64,000 bases of DNA from Mucilaginibacter cryoferens (GCF_014205845.1 NZ_JACHCR010000001.1:1-64000), one strand, 5' to 3'. Positions 18,563 through 27,720 are shown, counted from the stretch's first letter. A program made the numbers and translations. The notes: generated by a model from the sequence alone, not told the origin.

Positions 18563-21500
18563 ATGATGCAGTATAACAAAACAAACAACCTGTTGGGCTG
18601 GCTTTGCCTGGTAATTGCGCTGGCCACCTATGTTTTAACCCTGGAGCCCTCTGTAAGCTTCTGGGACTGTGGCGAATTTATAGCCTGCGCCTACCGCCTG
18701 CAGGTATCGCACCAGCCGGGCTACCCTCTGTTTGCCATGCTGGGTAAAGTATTTTCGCTGTTATCAATGGGCGATAAAACCAAAGTACCATATTTTACCA
18801 ATCTCGCGTCGGCCCTGGCAAGCGCTGCCACGGTAATGTTTTTGTTCTGGACAATTACCGCACTGGCAAAAAAGCTGCTTATCGCAAAAGGCGAAACAAT
18901 CACATCATCACAGCTGATTGCGATAATGGGGGCCGGCCTGGTTGGTTCTTTGGCCTTTGCATATACCGATACCTTTTGGTTTTCGGCCGTAGAAACCATT
19001 GTGTTTGCCCTCTCTTCGCTATGCACCGCAGTAGTGTTCTGGGCTATTTTAAAATGGGATGCACATGCTGATGAGCGCGGCGCCGATAAGTGGATTGTAT
19101 TGATAGCCTACATTATGGGCTTATCCATCGGCATCCACTTACTTAACCTGCTAACTATCCCGGCCATTACTATGGTTTATTATTTACGCAGGTATAAAAA
19201 ACCTTCGGTAAAAAGCGGCCTGGTGGTGTTTGCGCTTAGTATTGTTTTACTGGGCCTGGTACAGTATGGCATCAGGGAGTACACCATCAAATTCGCGGCT
19301 TACTTCGATCTGTTTTTTGTAAATACACTGGGGCTGGGCTTTGGCAGCGGAGCCATGTGCTTTGTGTTGCTCATCATCGTTTCATTAGCCTGGGGTATCT
19401 GGTACAGCATCCGCAATAAAAAACCGGCTTTAAACCTGGCTTTGGTTTGCTTGGCGTTTATTTATTTTGGTTATGGGTCGTTTATTTATATCCCCATCCG
19501 TGCTGCTGCAAATACCGATCTGAATAACTCGCATCCGGATAATGCCTTTACTCTTAACGATTACCTTAATCGCATCCAGTACGGCGAAACGCCCCTGCTT
19601 TATGGCCCCTACTTTGATGCCAAACTTACCGACCAGCAGGAAGGCAAAAACCTGTACCGCAAGGGTAAGGATCATTACGAAGTAAGCGGCAAAAAGCTAA
19701 TAAACACCTACAATCATAATACCCTGATGCCCCGCATGCACAGCACCGAGGGCGACCCGCAATATGCCCAAAACGTGCAGTTTTACAAACAATGGCTACA
19801 ACTGGCCGATGGACAAAGCCCCACCTTTGCCGATAACATGAGGTGGATGCTAAGCTGGCAAATGTACCAGATGTACTGGCGCTACTTTTTGTGGAATTTT
19901 GTTGGCCGCTATAACGATGCCGATGGCCAAACCAGCGCCGCCGCCATTGACGGTAACTGGACATCGGGTTTGTTTGATAGCAGCAAACATCTGCCCAAAT
20001 CTGTAACCGAATCCAACACTTACACCCCATTATATGCATTGCCATTGGTTATTGGTTTATTAGGGATGGCCTACCACATTAAACGTAAAAAGGCCGATGC
20101 CATGGTTATTGGACTGCTTTGGTTTTTCACCGGCCTGGCTATAGTGCTTTACGTTAACCAGGCCAACGTACAGCCCCGCGAGCGCGATTACTCTTACGTG
20201 GGCTCTTTTTATGCCTTTGCCATTTGGATAGGTTTGGGCGTACTGGCCATTAACGATTTTATTAAACAAAAAGTAAATGCCCGCGGCGCGGCACTGGCAT
20301 CGGTAGTGATTTGTTTATTAGTGGCGCCCGTTTTAATGGTCAGGCAGGAATGGGGCGATCATGACCGGTCTACCAAAACTACGGCGCATGATATGGCTTA
20401 TAACTTTCTGATCTCCTGCCCTAAAAATGCCGTACTGTTTACCAATGGCGATAATGATACTTATTCCCTATGGTACGATCAGGAGGTTGAAGGTGTACGG
20501 CCCGATGTGCGCATAGTATGTACCAGCCTGTTTAGCGGCGATTGGTATATCCGCCAGATGCAGCACCCTATGAACCAATCGGCACCGCTGCCCATCACCA
20601 TGCCCTTTGAAAAATATAAACAAGGTGTACGCGATTTTATAGGTTACAATGATGCCAAAATCCCCGGCTCGGTTGATGTAAAGGATGTGTTTGATTTTAT
20701 AACTTCTGACGACGACCGAACCAAGGTGCAGTACCAAAGCGGCGAAAGCATGAACTACCTGCCCACCAAAAATTTTAAACTGAAGGTAGATGCTGATCAA
20801 CTGGTAAAAAATGGCGTAATAACCCCGCAGCAAAAAACTAAGCTGACAAACGAGATGGAATGGAAATATACCGGCGATTATCTATATAAAGATAAACTGG
20901 CTATGATTGACCTGCTTGCACACAACAACTGGCAGCGGCCAATTTGTTTTACCATTGGAGTAAGCCCCGAGTATATGATAGGGATGCAGCCCTATTTGTA
21001 TAAAGAAGGATTTGCTTATCACCTTATTCCCTTTAAGGCCGACACCTCGGTGCACGATCAGTTGAGCAAGGTAAACAGTCTGGTGATGTACAATAACGTA
21101 ATGCATAAATTTAAGTACGGCAATTTTAAAAATGCCCGCTACCTGGATGACGTAAGCAAAACGGAGTTTTACCCTTTTATGGAAACCACTTTTCATGACC
21201 TTGCCCAGGGCCTGATCAAAGACGGCCACAGCGACCTTGCCCTAAACGCCCTGCATAAGTTTGACCAGGAAATGCCCGATATTAACCCCAACATTGATAC
21301 CGCCCACCGCAAGCTGTTACTGGCCCAGTTAGCCTATAAACTTAACGACAAGGAACTGGCCAATCGCTATGCCAAAGGGGTTGATAATTACCTTACAGAT
21401 CAGCTGGCATATAACTATACTCTGCTGCAAAACAAGCCCGAAGCTCTCAATGTTGGCGAGGTGCAGTTTCAGCTTTATGTGTTGAATGGGTTGGTAGATA

Positions 21501-21595
21501 CAACAAAAGCTTATAACGAAACCGGGCTGCATAAGCAGTTTCAGGATCAGCTTGATGATTACGGGCGTAAATTTGCGGTTTTGGAGGGCAGGTAA
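18563..21595 (+). CDS. DUF2723 membrane protein (glycosyltransferase family 117-like)
   Basis: A 1010-residue multi-pass protein with at least ten hydrophobic segments in residues 1-590 and a soluble C-terminal part. The N-terminal LEPSVSFWDCGEFIACAYRL with the acidic DCGEF and SHQPGYPLF define DUF2723, regarded as a GT-C fold protein-O-mannosyltransferase-like family of Bacteroidota. The acceptor is unknown. Two start codons are adjacent (18563 and 18566). Monocistronic. Confidence 0.88.
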   Translation: MMQYNKTNNLLGWLCLVIALATYVLTLEPSVSFWDCGEFIACAYRLQVSHQPGYPLFAMLGKVFSLLSMGDKTKVPYFTNLASALASAATVMFLFWTITALAKKLLIAKGETITSSQLIAIMGAGLVGSLAFAYTDTFWFSAVETIVFALSSLCTAVVFWAILKWDAHADERGADKWIVLIAYIMGLSIGIHLLNLLTIPAITMVYYLRRYKKPSVKSGLVVFALSIVLLGLVQYGIREYTIKFAAYFDLFFVNTLGLGFGSGAMCFVLLIIVSLAWGIWYSIRNKKPALNLALVCLAFIYFGYGSFIYIPIRAAANTDLNNSHPDNAFTLNDYLNRIQYGETPLLYGPYFDAKLTDQQEGKNLYRKGKDHYEVSGKKLINTYNHNTLMPRMHSTEGDPQYAQNVQFYKQWLQLADGQSPTFADNMRWMLSWQMYQMYWRYFLWNFVGRYNDADGQTSAAAIDGNWTSGLFDSSKHLPKSVTESNTYTPLYALPLVIGLLGMAYHIKRKKADAMVIGLLWFFTGLAIVLYVNQANVQPRERDYSYVGSFYAFAIWIGLGVLAINDFIKQKVNARGAALASVVICLLVAPVLMVRQEWGDHDRSTKTTAHDMAYNFLISCPKNAVLFTNGDNDTYSLWYDQEVEGVRPDVRIVCTSLFSGDWYIRQMQHPMNQSAPLPITMPFEKYKQGVRDFIGYNDAKIPGSVDVKDVFDFITSDDDRTKVQYQSGESMNYLPTKNFKLKVDADQLVKNGVITPQQKTKLTNEMEWKYTGDYLYKDKLAMIDLLAHNNWQRPICFTIGVSPEYMIGMQPYLYKEGFAYHLIPFKADTSVHDQLSKVNSLVMYNNVMHKFKYGNFKNARYLDDVSKTEFYPFMETTFHDLAQGLIKDGHSDLALNALHKFDQEMPDINPNIDTAHRKLLLAQLAYKLNDKELANRYAKGVDNYLTDQLAYNYTLLQNKPEALNVGEVQFQLYVLNGLVDTTKAYNETGLHKQFQDQLDDYGRKFAVLEGR

Positions 21596-21612
21596 ACCAT
21601 CTACAACTATTT

Positions 21613-21658
21613 CCTTAGCGAGTGACAACCAGAGTTAACCTAAAAAAAGGTAATGACG
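21613..21658. repeat. Fragment of the GTCATTGCGAG repeat family
   Basis: Contains GCGAGTGACAACCAG and a trailing GTAATGACG, which matches the first module of the composite element at 8189 and 44083, but without the rest. It begins the 560-bp gene-free stretch 21596-22155, which is almost entirely repeats. Confidence 0.6.
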
Positions 21659-21678
21659 TAATTGAAAACGGGGGTGCT

Positions 21679-21769
21679 TGTAGAGGCGCATCACATGCGT
21701 CTCCCGTCAGACAATCGAATTTGCAAGGTTGGATTTGCATGCGTGAGACGTATGTGATGCGCCTCTACA
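21679..21769. repeat. 91-bp element with 25-bp terminal inverted repeats
   Basis: The ends TGTAGAGGCGCATCACATGC... (21679-21703) and 21745-21769 are inverted copies with one mismatch. The centre is 41 bases and carries no reading frame. The layout is that of a very small non-autonomous element; no target duplication was obvious. Confidence 0.75.
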
Positions 21770-21814
21770 TTTAAAAACCATTTGCTAATCAATTATTTAA
21801 AATCACGTGATTAT

Positions 21815-22124
21815 AAGCGTAGCGTGGCAATCTCGTAGCCAATACAGATCAGATTTACATATTCGACCTGCATTGGCTACGAGATTGCTTCGTTCCTTAT
21901 AATGACATGCTTTTAAAGTGTTGATTATCAGTGTGTATTTTTTCAAGCACAACACCATCGCCGCCGTCATTGCGAGGTACGAAGCAATCCCCTACTTACA
22001 GAGTCGCTATGCAAATCCGCCCTGTAATTTGGGGATTGCTTCGTCGTACCTCCTCGCAAGGACGGTCTCTTTTAAGATGTCATTACTGTTTTTTCTGGGT
22101 TACCCTGGTTGTCACTCGCAAGGA
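21815..22124. repeat. Composite palindromic repeat element, copy 2 (inverted)
   Basis: Carries the same modules as 8189-8497 in reverse order and orientation: the GAAGCAATC/GATTGCTTC hairpins, the 18-base core on the minus strand (22009-22026), a TGATTATCAGTGT segment and a terminal CTCGCAAGGAC. It ends about 30 bases before the kdsB stop. Confidence 0.8.
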
Positions 22125-22155
22125 CATAAAGGTTATATGGCAATTATGCTGTTAT

Positions 22156-22887
22156 TTAAAACAGCTTCAACTTCTCCAAATCAGCCGGTACATCTATCGC
22201 ATGAGTTTCCAATTCCGTTTCGGCAACTTTTATGCGGTAGCCATTCTCTATCCAGCGCAGTTGCTCCAGGCTTTCGGCTTTTTCGAGGCCAGAGATAGGG
22301 AGTTTGGTAATCTGTTGAAGTACATCGGCCCGGTAACCGTAGATGCCTATATGCTTAAAATAATTGTAAAACTCAAGCCAGTTATCCGGTTCCTGCGTAC
22401 GGATGTGCGGCAATGTAGCCCGGGAGAAATAAATAGCCTCTGATAATTTATTGATCACCACCTTGGGCGAGTTGTAGTTAAACAGTTCCTCTTTACTGGT
22501 TATTTTTTTTATTAATGTAGCTATTTGTGTATCTGCATCAATAAAACAGGCAGCCAGCTTGGTAATCTGCTCCGGGTCGATATAAGGTTCATCGCCCTGT
22601 ATGTTAATGATTACATCATATTCGGGGTGCAGGGAAGCTACCTCGGCACAGCGATCTGTTCCGCTTTGATGGTGTTCGGCGGTCATAACGGCTAGGCCGC
22701 CAAAGGCCACTACATGTTCAAAAATACGATCATCGTCGGTGGCCACAATAACTTCGGCCAAATCAACGCATTTTTTAGCCTGCTCATAAACGCGCCGGAT
22801 CATGCTTTTACCGGCAATATCAACCAATGGCTTGCCGGGGAAGCGGGAAGACGCGTAGCGAGCGGGGATTATACCTAAAATGTTCAT
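22156..22887 (-). CDS. kdsB: 3-deoxy-manno-octulosonate cytidylyltransferase
   Basis: Activates Kdo with CTP to CMP-Kdo for lipopolysaccharide inner core synthesis. The 243-residue length is typical. It begins with the signature IIPARYASSRFPGKPL (5-20); VVATDD, the NIQGDEP motif and the HIGIYGYR segment are also visible. Works in the same pathway as the heptose genes at 48.7-51.9 kb. A 15-bp inverted repeat pair lies between it and the next gene upstream, so co-transcription with that gene is uncertain. Confidence 0.96.
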   Translation of the reverse strand: MNILGIIPARYASSRFPGKPLVDIAGKSMIRRVYEQAKKCVDLAEVIVATDDDRIFEHVVAFGGLAVMTAEHHQSGTDRCAEVASLHPEYDVIINIQGDEPYIDPEQITKLAACFIDADTQIATLIKKITSKEELFNYNSPKVVINKLSEAIYFSRATLPHIRTQEPDNWLEFYNYFKHIGIYGYRADVLQQITKLPISGLEKAESLEQLRWIENGYRIKVAETELETHAIDVPADLEKLKLF

Positions 22888-22891
22888 TATG

Positions 22892-22974
22892 GTTATACGT
22901 TTTACGTACTAAGTTATACGATTAGGATAGTTTACTTAATCAGAATATATTGGGTTCGGCGTAAAACGTATAAC
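22892..22974. repeat. Inverted repeat pair upstream of kdsB
   Basis: GTTATACGTTTTACG (22892-22906) and its perfect inverted copy (22960-22974) flank 53 bases. The left arm starts 4 bases before the kdsB start codon on the transcribed strand, so the arms could hide the start in a hairpin or act as an operator. Confidence 0.7.
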
Positions 22975-22993
22975 GTCCAACACATAACATCTC

Positions 22994-23608
22994 CTAAAAC
23001 AACCCATTAATCTCCCGTTCAATCAGCTGCACTATGGTAGCCATATCTTCGGTTTTATTGGCAAAATCGAGGTTGTCTTTATCGAGGATAAGCAGTTTGC
23101 CCAGCTTATAGTTTTTGATCCATTTATCGTACTTCTCGTTCAGTTTTGACAGGTAATCCAGGCGGATGCCTATCTCATACTCACGGCCACGGCGTTGAAT
23201 ATTGCTTACCAGTGTGGGTACCGATGCTTTAAGGTAAACCAGCAGATCGGGTGGTTTGATATACTCTGTAATATTGGCAAAAATAGACTCGTAATTTTCG
23301 TAATCGCGGGTGGTCATCAGGCCCATATCGTGCAAATTTTCTGCAAAAATGTAGGCATCCTCATAAATGGTCCTGTCCTGCAAAATATTACGCCCGCTTT
23401 TTTGAATATCTATAATCTGGCGATAACGGCTGTTCAAGAAATAGATCTGCAGGTTAAAACTCCAGCGTTTCATGTCGCTGTAAAAATCTTCCAGGTAGGG
23501 ATTATTGTCTACAGCTTCAAAAAGTGGCTCCCAGCCATAATTATGGGCCAGCATTTCCGTAAGCGTGGTTTTACCGGCGCCTATATTTCCTACAATAGCT
23601 ATGTGCAT
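22994..23608 (-). CDS. Deoxynucleoside kinase
   Basis: Phosphorylates deoxynucleosides in the salvage pathway. A 204-residue P-loop kinase: IVGNIGAGKTTLTEML is the Walker A loop (5-20). The catalytic ILQDRTIYEDAYIFA region and a lid arginine segment (NIQRRGREYE) match the dCK/dGK family. Substrate preference (dA, dG or dC) cannot be read from the sequence. Confidence 0.93.
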   Translation of the reverse strand: MHIAIVGNIGAGKTTLTEMLAHNYGWEPLFEAVDNNPYLEDFYSDMKRWSFNLQIYFLNSRYRQIIDIQKSGRNILQDRTIYEDAYIFAENLHDMGLMTTRDYENYESIFANITEYIKPPDLLVYLKASVPTLVSNIQRRGREYEIGIRLDYLSKLNEKYDKWIKNYKLGKLLILDKDNLDFANKTEDMATIVQLIEREINGLF

Positions 23609-23734
23609 TTTTAGTTGATAATGAGTTTGTCTGAATCAGAATTGTCCTAATTTACAGATTTGTGAGAATTATAAAAATCTTTTACAACTCAATTCTTTAA
23701 ATTCATTAATTCTGTAAATATTGATTCCGCCAGC

Positions 23735-24730
23735 TTAAAAATTCTTAAATCCTATAATTTCCCGTACTTCTCTGATGGTTTTTGAAGCGCTTGCACGGGC
23801 TTTATCGGCACCCATGGCGGCAACTTTGCGCAGGTAATCGGCATCGCCGGCAATAGCGTTTATCCTATCGCGGATGGGGGCTGTAGCGATGATCATATCT
23901 TCGGTAAGCTGCTTTTTCAAGTCGCCGTAGCGGATAGCCATGGTATTGTACAGGTTATCGAAATGCGCCAAGGTATCTGCCGACGAAACAACTTTCATCA
24001 AATCAAACAAATTCTGGATCTCTTGTGGCTTGGTTTGATTTTCGGCCGTTGGACCACCATCTGTTACCGCGCGCATTACCTTCTTTTTGATGGCCTCGGG
24101 GGTATCCCCCAGAAAAATGGCATTGCCTTCTCCTTCTGATTTTCCCATTTTACCCTTGCCGTCCAATCCTGGAATTTTCACCAGGTTGCTACTATAGTTA
24201 AAGGCATAAGGCTCCGGGAAATAATCGTTATTGTACAACCTATTAAAGCGGTTACCAAAGGTGCGGGCCATTTCCAGGTGTTGCTCCTGATCTTTACCTA
24301 CGGGTACTTTAGTGGCTTTGTGAATAATAATATCTGCCGCCATTAATACCGGGTAGGTAAGCAGGCCGGCGTTCACGTTATCGGGGCTGGCGCGCACTTT
24401 ATCTTTAAATGAAGTAGCGCGTTCCAGTTCGCCAAGGTAGGCGTTCATGTTTAAATATAAATATAGCTCACTTATCTCCGGCACATCTGATTGTACGTAG
24501 ATGGTGGCCTGCTCCGGATCTATACCGGCGGCAAGGTACTCTATCAAAACCTGCTTTACATTGCTATGCAGGTTGGCAGGTGTAGGGTGTGTAGTTAACG
24601 AGTGTAGATCGGCAATAAAAAAATAGCAGTTAAACTCGTTCTGCATTTTAATAAAGTTTTGCAACGCCCCGTAATAATTCCCTAAATGCAAATTTCCGGT
24701 TGAACGGATGCCACTAACAACAGTTTCCAT
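23735..24730 (-). CDS. trpS: Tryptophan--tRNA ligase
   Basis: Charges tRNA-Trp; class I synthetase of 331 residues, a normal length. The HIGH-type motif is NLHLGNYYG (13-21) and the KMSKS-type motif is KMGKSEGE near residue 199. The ATG lies only 7 bases after a TACTTTCG element on the minus strand, so the mRNA may be leaderless. The gene is divergent from an acyltransferase gene whose start is 40 bases away. Confidence 0.97.
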   Translation of the reverse strand: METVVSGIRSTGNLHLGNYYGALQNFIKMQNEFNCYFFIADLHSLTTHPTPANLHSNVKQVLIEYLAAGIDPEQATIYVQSDVPEISELYLYLNMNAYLGELERATSFKDKVRASPDNVNAGLLTYPVLMAADIIIHKATKVPVGKDQEQHLEMARTFGNRFNRLYNNDYFPEPYAFNYSSNLVKIPGLDGKGKMGKSEGEGNAIFLGDTPEAIKKKVMRAVTDGGPTAENQTKPQEIQNLFDLMKVVSSADTLAHFDNLYNTMAIRYGDLKKQLTEDMIIATAPIRDRINAIAGDADYLRKVAAMGADKARASASKTIREVREIIGFKNF

Positions 24731-24737
24731 AATGTGG

Positions 24738-24745
24738 CGAAAGTA
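24738..24745 (-). promoter_or_regulatory. Candidate -7 element of trpS (TACTTTCG)
   Basis: One mismatch to TAnnTTTG on the minus strand, with 7 bases between it and the trpS ATG. It sits 11 bases from the oppositely oriented element at 24757-24764. Confidence 0.45.
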
Positions 24746-24756
24746 AGGAATTTTTC

Positions 24757-24764
24757 TATTTTTG
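24757..24764 (+). promoter_or_regulatory. -7 element of the first acyltransferase gene (TATTTTTG)
   Basis: Exact TAnnTTTG with exactly 6 bases before the ATG at 24771. An in-frame TTG at 24762 lies inside this element and is therefore an unlikely start. Confidence 0.6.
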
Positions 24765-24770
24765 GTGACG

Positions 24771-25523
24771 ATGAAAATGATATTGAAAAAAGTGCATATC
24801 TATTTGTATGTGATCAGCGTAGCCCTCTCCTACTTTATTTTATGGCCTTTTTTTAAATATCTTTCTAAAGCTCCCTCCCGTTACCACAGCATGAATAAGC
24901 TGCGCGGGGCCTGGGGATTCATTAGTTCGGCGCTGGTTGGTATATTCTACAATTTTAAATACGAGGAACCTATAGACTGGAGTAAAACCTATATTATATG
25001 CCCTAACCATGCATCCAACCTGGATATTTCGGCTATGTGTGTATTGGTAAACAACAATTGCAGCTTTATGGGCAAACAAGAACTGGAAGATGGTCTGGTA
25101 ACCGGCCTTTTCTTCCGGTCGGTTGATGTACCGGTTAACCGCGACAGCAAGATCTCGTCATTCCGGGCTTTTAAAAAAGCATCAGAGAAGTTACAGAACG
25201 GTATATCGATGGTAATTTTTCCGGAGGGAGGGATTTCTGATAATTATCCACCCAAATTGTGCGAGTTTAAAAACGGACCATTCCGCCTGGCTATTGAGCA
25301 TAAAATACCTGTCATTCCGGTAACCTCGGCCAACACCTGGGAAATATTATGGGATACGGGCACCAAATATGGCAGCAGGCCAGGCATTTGCGATTTTTAT
25401 GTACATAAACCCATAGATACCAGCAACCTTACCATTACCGACGCCGACACGCTGCGCGATGAGGTTTTCGCTATTATAGCTGATAAGTTGAAGGCTACCG
25501 AAAAGTTATACACCATTGCCTAA
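24771..25523 (+). CDS. 1-acyl-sn-glycerol-3-phosphate acyltransferase family protein (PlsC-like), copy 1
   Basis: Predicted to transfer a fatty acyl group to lysophosphatidic acid or a related lipid at the inner membrane. A 250-residue protein with an N-terminal hydrophobic segment (about 5-30). It has the catalytic NHxxxxD motif in CPNHASNLD, PVNRDSK, and IFPEGGISD in place of the usual PEGTR. It is followed 104 bases later by a close paralogue. The start chosen is the ATG at 24771, because an upstream TTG falls in the promoter element; a second in-frame ATG is at 24777. Confidence 0.9.
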   Translation: MKMILKKVHIYLYVISVALSYFILWPFFKYLSKAPSRYHSMNKLRGAWGFISSALVGIFYNFKYEEPIDWSKTYIICPNHASNLDISAMCVLVNNNCSFMGKQELEDGLVTGLFFRSVDVPVNRDSKISSFRAFKKASEKLQNGISMVIFPEGGISDNYPPKLCEFKNGPFRLAIEHKIPVIPVTSANTWEILWDTGTKYGSRPGICDFYVHKPIDTSNLTITDADTLRDEVFAIIADKLKATEKLYTIA

Positions 25524-25613
25524 AAAAATCTTACAAAACAAAAAACACCCTGTAGGAATATAACTTTAGCTTTGAGGCTACAGCTTTAAGCTTACAAAAA
25601 CGAGTATTTTTTT

Positions 25614-25621
25614 TACATTTG
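25614..25621 (+). promoter_or_regulatory. -7 element of the second acyltransferase gene (TACATTTG)
   Basis: Exact TAnnTTTG, again exactly 6 bases before the ATG (25628), the same spacing as the paralogue upstream. No -33 TTTG at the expected distance. Confidence 0.6.
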
Positions 25622-25627
25622 GCGAAC

Positions 25628-26359
25628 ATGAAATTAACACTGAAAAGGATACATACCATTTTTTACAGGTATAGCATAGCCGTCTTTTTCACCTTGTGTT
25701 ACCCAGCTTTATTTGTGCTTAAACAAAAGCAAAGCCGGTACAAATACATTAACCAAATAAGGCGGCTTATCATATTTTTAAGCTCCAGTATCTCTGGCAT
25801 ATTTTACAGCGCCACCTTTGAAGAACCTATAAATAGGCACAAAGTATATGTGGTTTGCGGTAATCATACCTCCAACCTCGATGTATCGGCCGTTAGCACC
25901 ATATTAAAAAACAACCTTTGTTTTATGGGTAAAGAGGAATTATTGAGCAATTATGTGCTTGGGTACTTCTTTCGCACTATTGATATTACGGTTAACCGGG
26001 AAAGCAAAATGTCGTCTTTCCGGGCGTTTAAAGCGGCTGCCGAGCATTTAAGGAATGGGGCAAGCGTAGTTATTTTTCCTGAGGCAACCATCCCCAAAGA
26101 TTACCCACCCGAGTTACACCCCTTTAAAAACGGGCCATTCCGTTTGGCAATTGAGATGAAGGTACCTATTTTGCCCATATCATCATTAGATACCTGGAAA
26201 GTGCTTTGGGATACCGGCAAAGAACGGGGCAGCAGACCGGGAATTTGTGATATATTTGTACACAAACCCATCGAAACGGCTCATTTGACATTAGATGATG
26301 CCGACGCGTTGCGCGATGAGGTACACGCTATTATTAATAAAAAACTGCAATCGGCATGA
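25628..26359 (+). CDS. PlsC-like acyltransferase, copy 2
   Basis: A 243-residue paralogue of the preceding gene, alignable along its whole length (GNHTSNLD, FRTIDITVNRESKMSSFRAFK, FKNGPFRLAIE). The third motif reads IFPEATIPKD, so the glycine of PEGT is replaced by alanine; activity or substrate may differ from copy 1. The last bases overlap gatC (ATGA), implying translational coupling. Confidence 0.9.
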   Translation: MKLTLKRIHTIFYRYSIAVFFTLCYPALFVLKQKQSRYKYINQIRRLIIFLSSSISGIFYSATFEEPINRHKVYVVCGNHTSNLDVSAVSTILKNNLCFMGKEELLSNYVLGYFFRTIDITVNRESKMSSFRAFKAAAEHLRNGASVVIFPEATIPKDYPPELHPFKNGPFRLAIEMKVPILPISSLDTWKVLWDTGKERGSRPGICDIFVHKPIETAHLTLDDADALRDEVHAIINKKLQSA

Positions 26360-26646
26360 CTATAGATAAAGAAACAGTTGAAAAAGTTGCCCACCTGGCC
26401 CGCTTAGAACTAAGCGAAACAGAAAAGCAGAACATGATACAAGACATGAGCAAGATTCTGGACTTTATGGCCAAACTTAACGAACTGGATACCACCGGCG
26501 TTGAACCACTGGTTTACATGACCGATGGCGCCAACGTACTGCGCGACGATGTGGTAAAACAACAAGTTACCCACCAGGAAGCCCTTGAAAACGCACCTAA
26601 GCACGATAAGGATTACTTTTTGGTAGCTAAGGTGATTGAGAAATAG
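26356..26646 (+). CDS. gatC: Asp-tRNA(Asn)/Glu-tRNA(Gln) amidotransferase subunit C
   Basis: The small stabilising subunit of the GatCAB complex that converts misacylated Asp-tRNA(Asn) or Glu-tRNA(Gln). At 96 residues it has the family's length and motifs: VEKVAHLARLELSE, then ILDFMAKLNELDTTGVEP, and LRDDVV. Overlaps the acyltransferase stop by four bases. GatA and GatB are not in this window. Confidence 0.95.
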   Translation: MTIDKETVEKVAHLARLELSETEKQNMIQDMSKILDFMAKLNELDTTGVEPLVYMTDGANVLRDDVVKQQVTHQEALENAPKHDKDYFLVAKVIEK

Positions 26647-26850
26647 GTTTTTGGAGTAAGGATTTTGGGAGCAAGGATAAAGGATATATTGTATATTGAC
26701 TTTTAAAGTAATACCAATCATCCATCTAATTCTGACGTTATTTGCGGCTAGGAGTTTAGCTATAAAAGCTTCTCACTTTTTAATTTTGTTTTTTGGCTTA
26801 TCCACCTGTAACAAAACGTACCCAATTGCAGTCCAAATAAAAAAATATTC

Positions 26851-27606
26851 ATGGAGCCATTAAAAGATAAACCTTTAATTACCATAAACGAGATTGGACG
26901 CAAGTACGTGATAGGCAGCGAGGTGATTCACGCGCTTAAATCTGTTTCGTTAACCATTAATAAAGGTGAGTTTGTGGCTTTGATGGGACCATCAGGTTCG
27001 GGCAAGTCAACACTGATGAATATATTGGGCTGTTTAGATACACCGAGCAAAGGCGAATACATTTTGAACGGCATTAATGTAAGCCATATGACGGATAATG
27101 AACTGGCCGAAGTGCGTAACTCCGAGATAGGCTTTGTTTTTCAAACATTTAACTTATTGCCCCGTAATACCGCACTTGATAATGTTGCCCTGCCTTTAAT
27201 TTATGCTGGCATCAGTAAAGAAAAACGTACCGAACGTGCCAATGCCGCGCTTAAAAACGTTGGACTTGGCAACCGTATTGATCATAAGCCGAATGAACTT
27301 TCGGGCGGTCAGCGCCAGCGTGTGGCCGTGGCGCGGGCACTTATCAACAACCCTTCAATTATATTGGCCGATGAGCCTACAGGTAACCTGGATACCAAAA
27401 CATCCATAGAAATTATGGGCCTGTTAGAAGACATCCACGCCAAAGGCAATACCATTATATTGGTAACCCACGAAGAAGATATTGCCATGCACGCCCACCG
27501 TATTGTGCGCATGCGCGACGGCCTGATTGAGAAAGACTACCAAAACGAACATATCCAGAAAGTTGACAGGAGAATTGCCATAGAGACAGCTGAGGAAAAG
27601 GCTTAA
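26851..27606 (+). CDS. ABC transporter ATP-binding protein, LolD/MacB type
   Basis: A 251-residue ATPase with Walker [10 protein letters not shown] (near 46-54), the [15 protein letters not shown] signature, Walker [12 protein letters not shown] and the H-loop VTHEED. The N-terminal [18 protein letters not shown] pattern places it with LolD/MacB ATPases, which drive FtsX-like permeases for lipoprotein or substrate extrusion. No permease is adjacent. The upstream gap (26647-26850) shows purine-rich sequence but no clear promoter. Confidence 0.94.
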   Translation: MEPLKDKPLITINEIGRKYVIGSEVIHALKSVSLTINKGEFVALMGPSGSGKSTLMNILGCLDTPSKGEYILNGINVSHMTDNELAEVRNSEIGFVFQTFNLLPRNTALDNVALPLIYAGISKEKRTERANAALKNVGLGNRIDHKPNELSGGQRQRVAVARALINNPSIILADEPTGNLDTKTSIEIMGLLEDIHAKGNTIILVTHEEDIAMHAHRIVRMRDGLIEKDYQNEHIQKVDRRIAIETAEEKA

Positions 27607-27708
27607 ACTTTTTAAACATCTGTTGGCCAACAACATCTTCCAAACTTTTTTGTGCTTGTTTCCTATTAAAAAAATCAAATAACACTAAAATAATTAGCAA
27701 ACTTGTAT

Positions 27709-27716
27709 TACATTTG
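27709..27716 (+). promoter_or_regulatory. -7 element of the exonuclease gene (TACATTTG)
   Basis: Exact TAnnTTTG with only 4 bases before the ATG at 27721, so the transcript must begin at or very near the start codon. Confidence 0.6.
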
Positions 27717-27720
27717 AAAT

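Noticed and set aside
21918..22443. Two overlapping + strand frames of 126 and 170 residues
   Set aside because: They cover the palindromic repeat and the kdsB antisense strand; similar peptide fragments appear wherever the repeat occurs (8117-8380, 44084-44386), so they are repeat translations.
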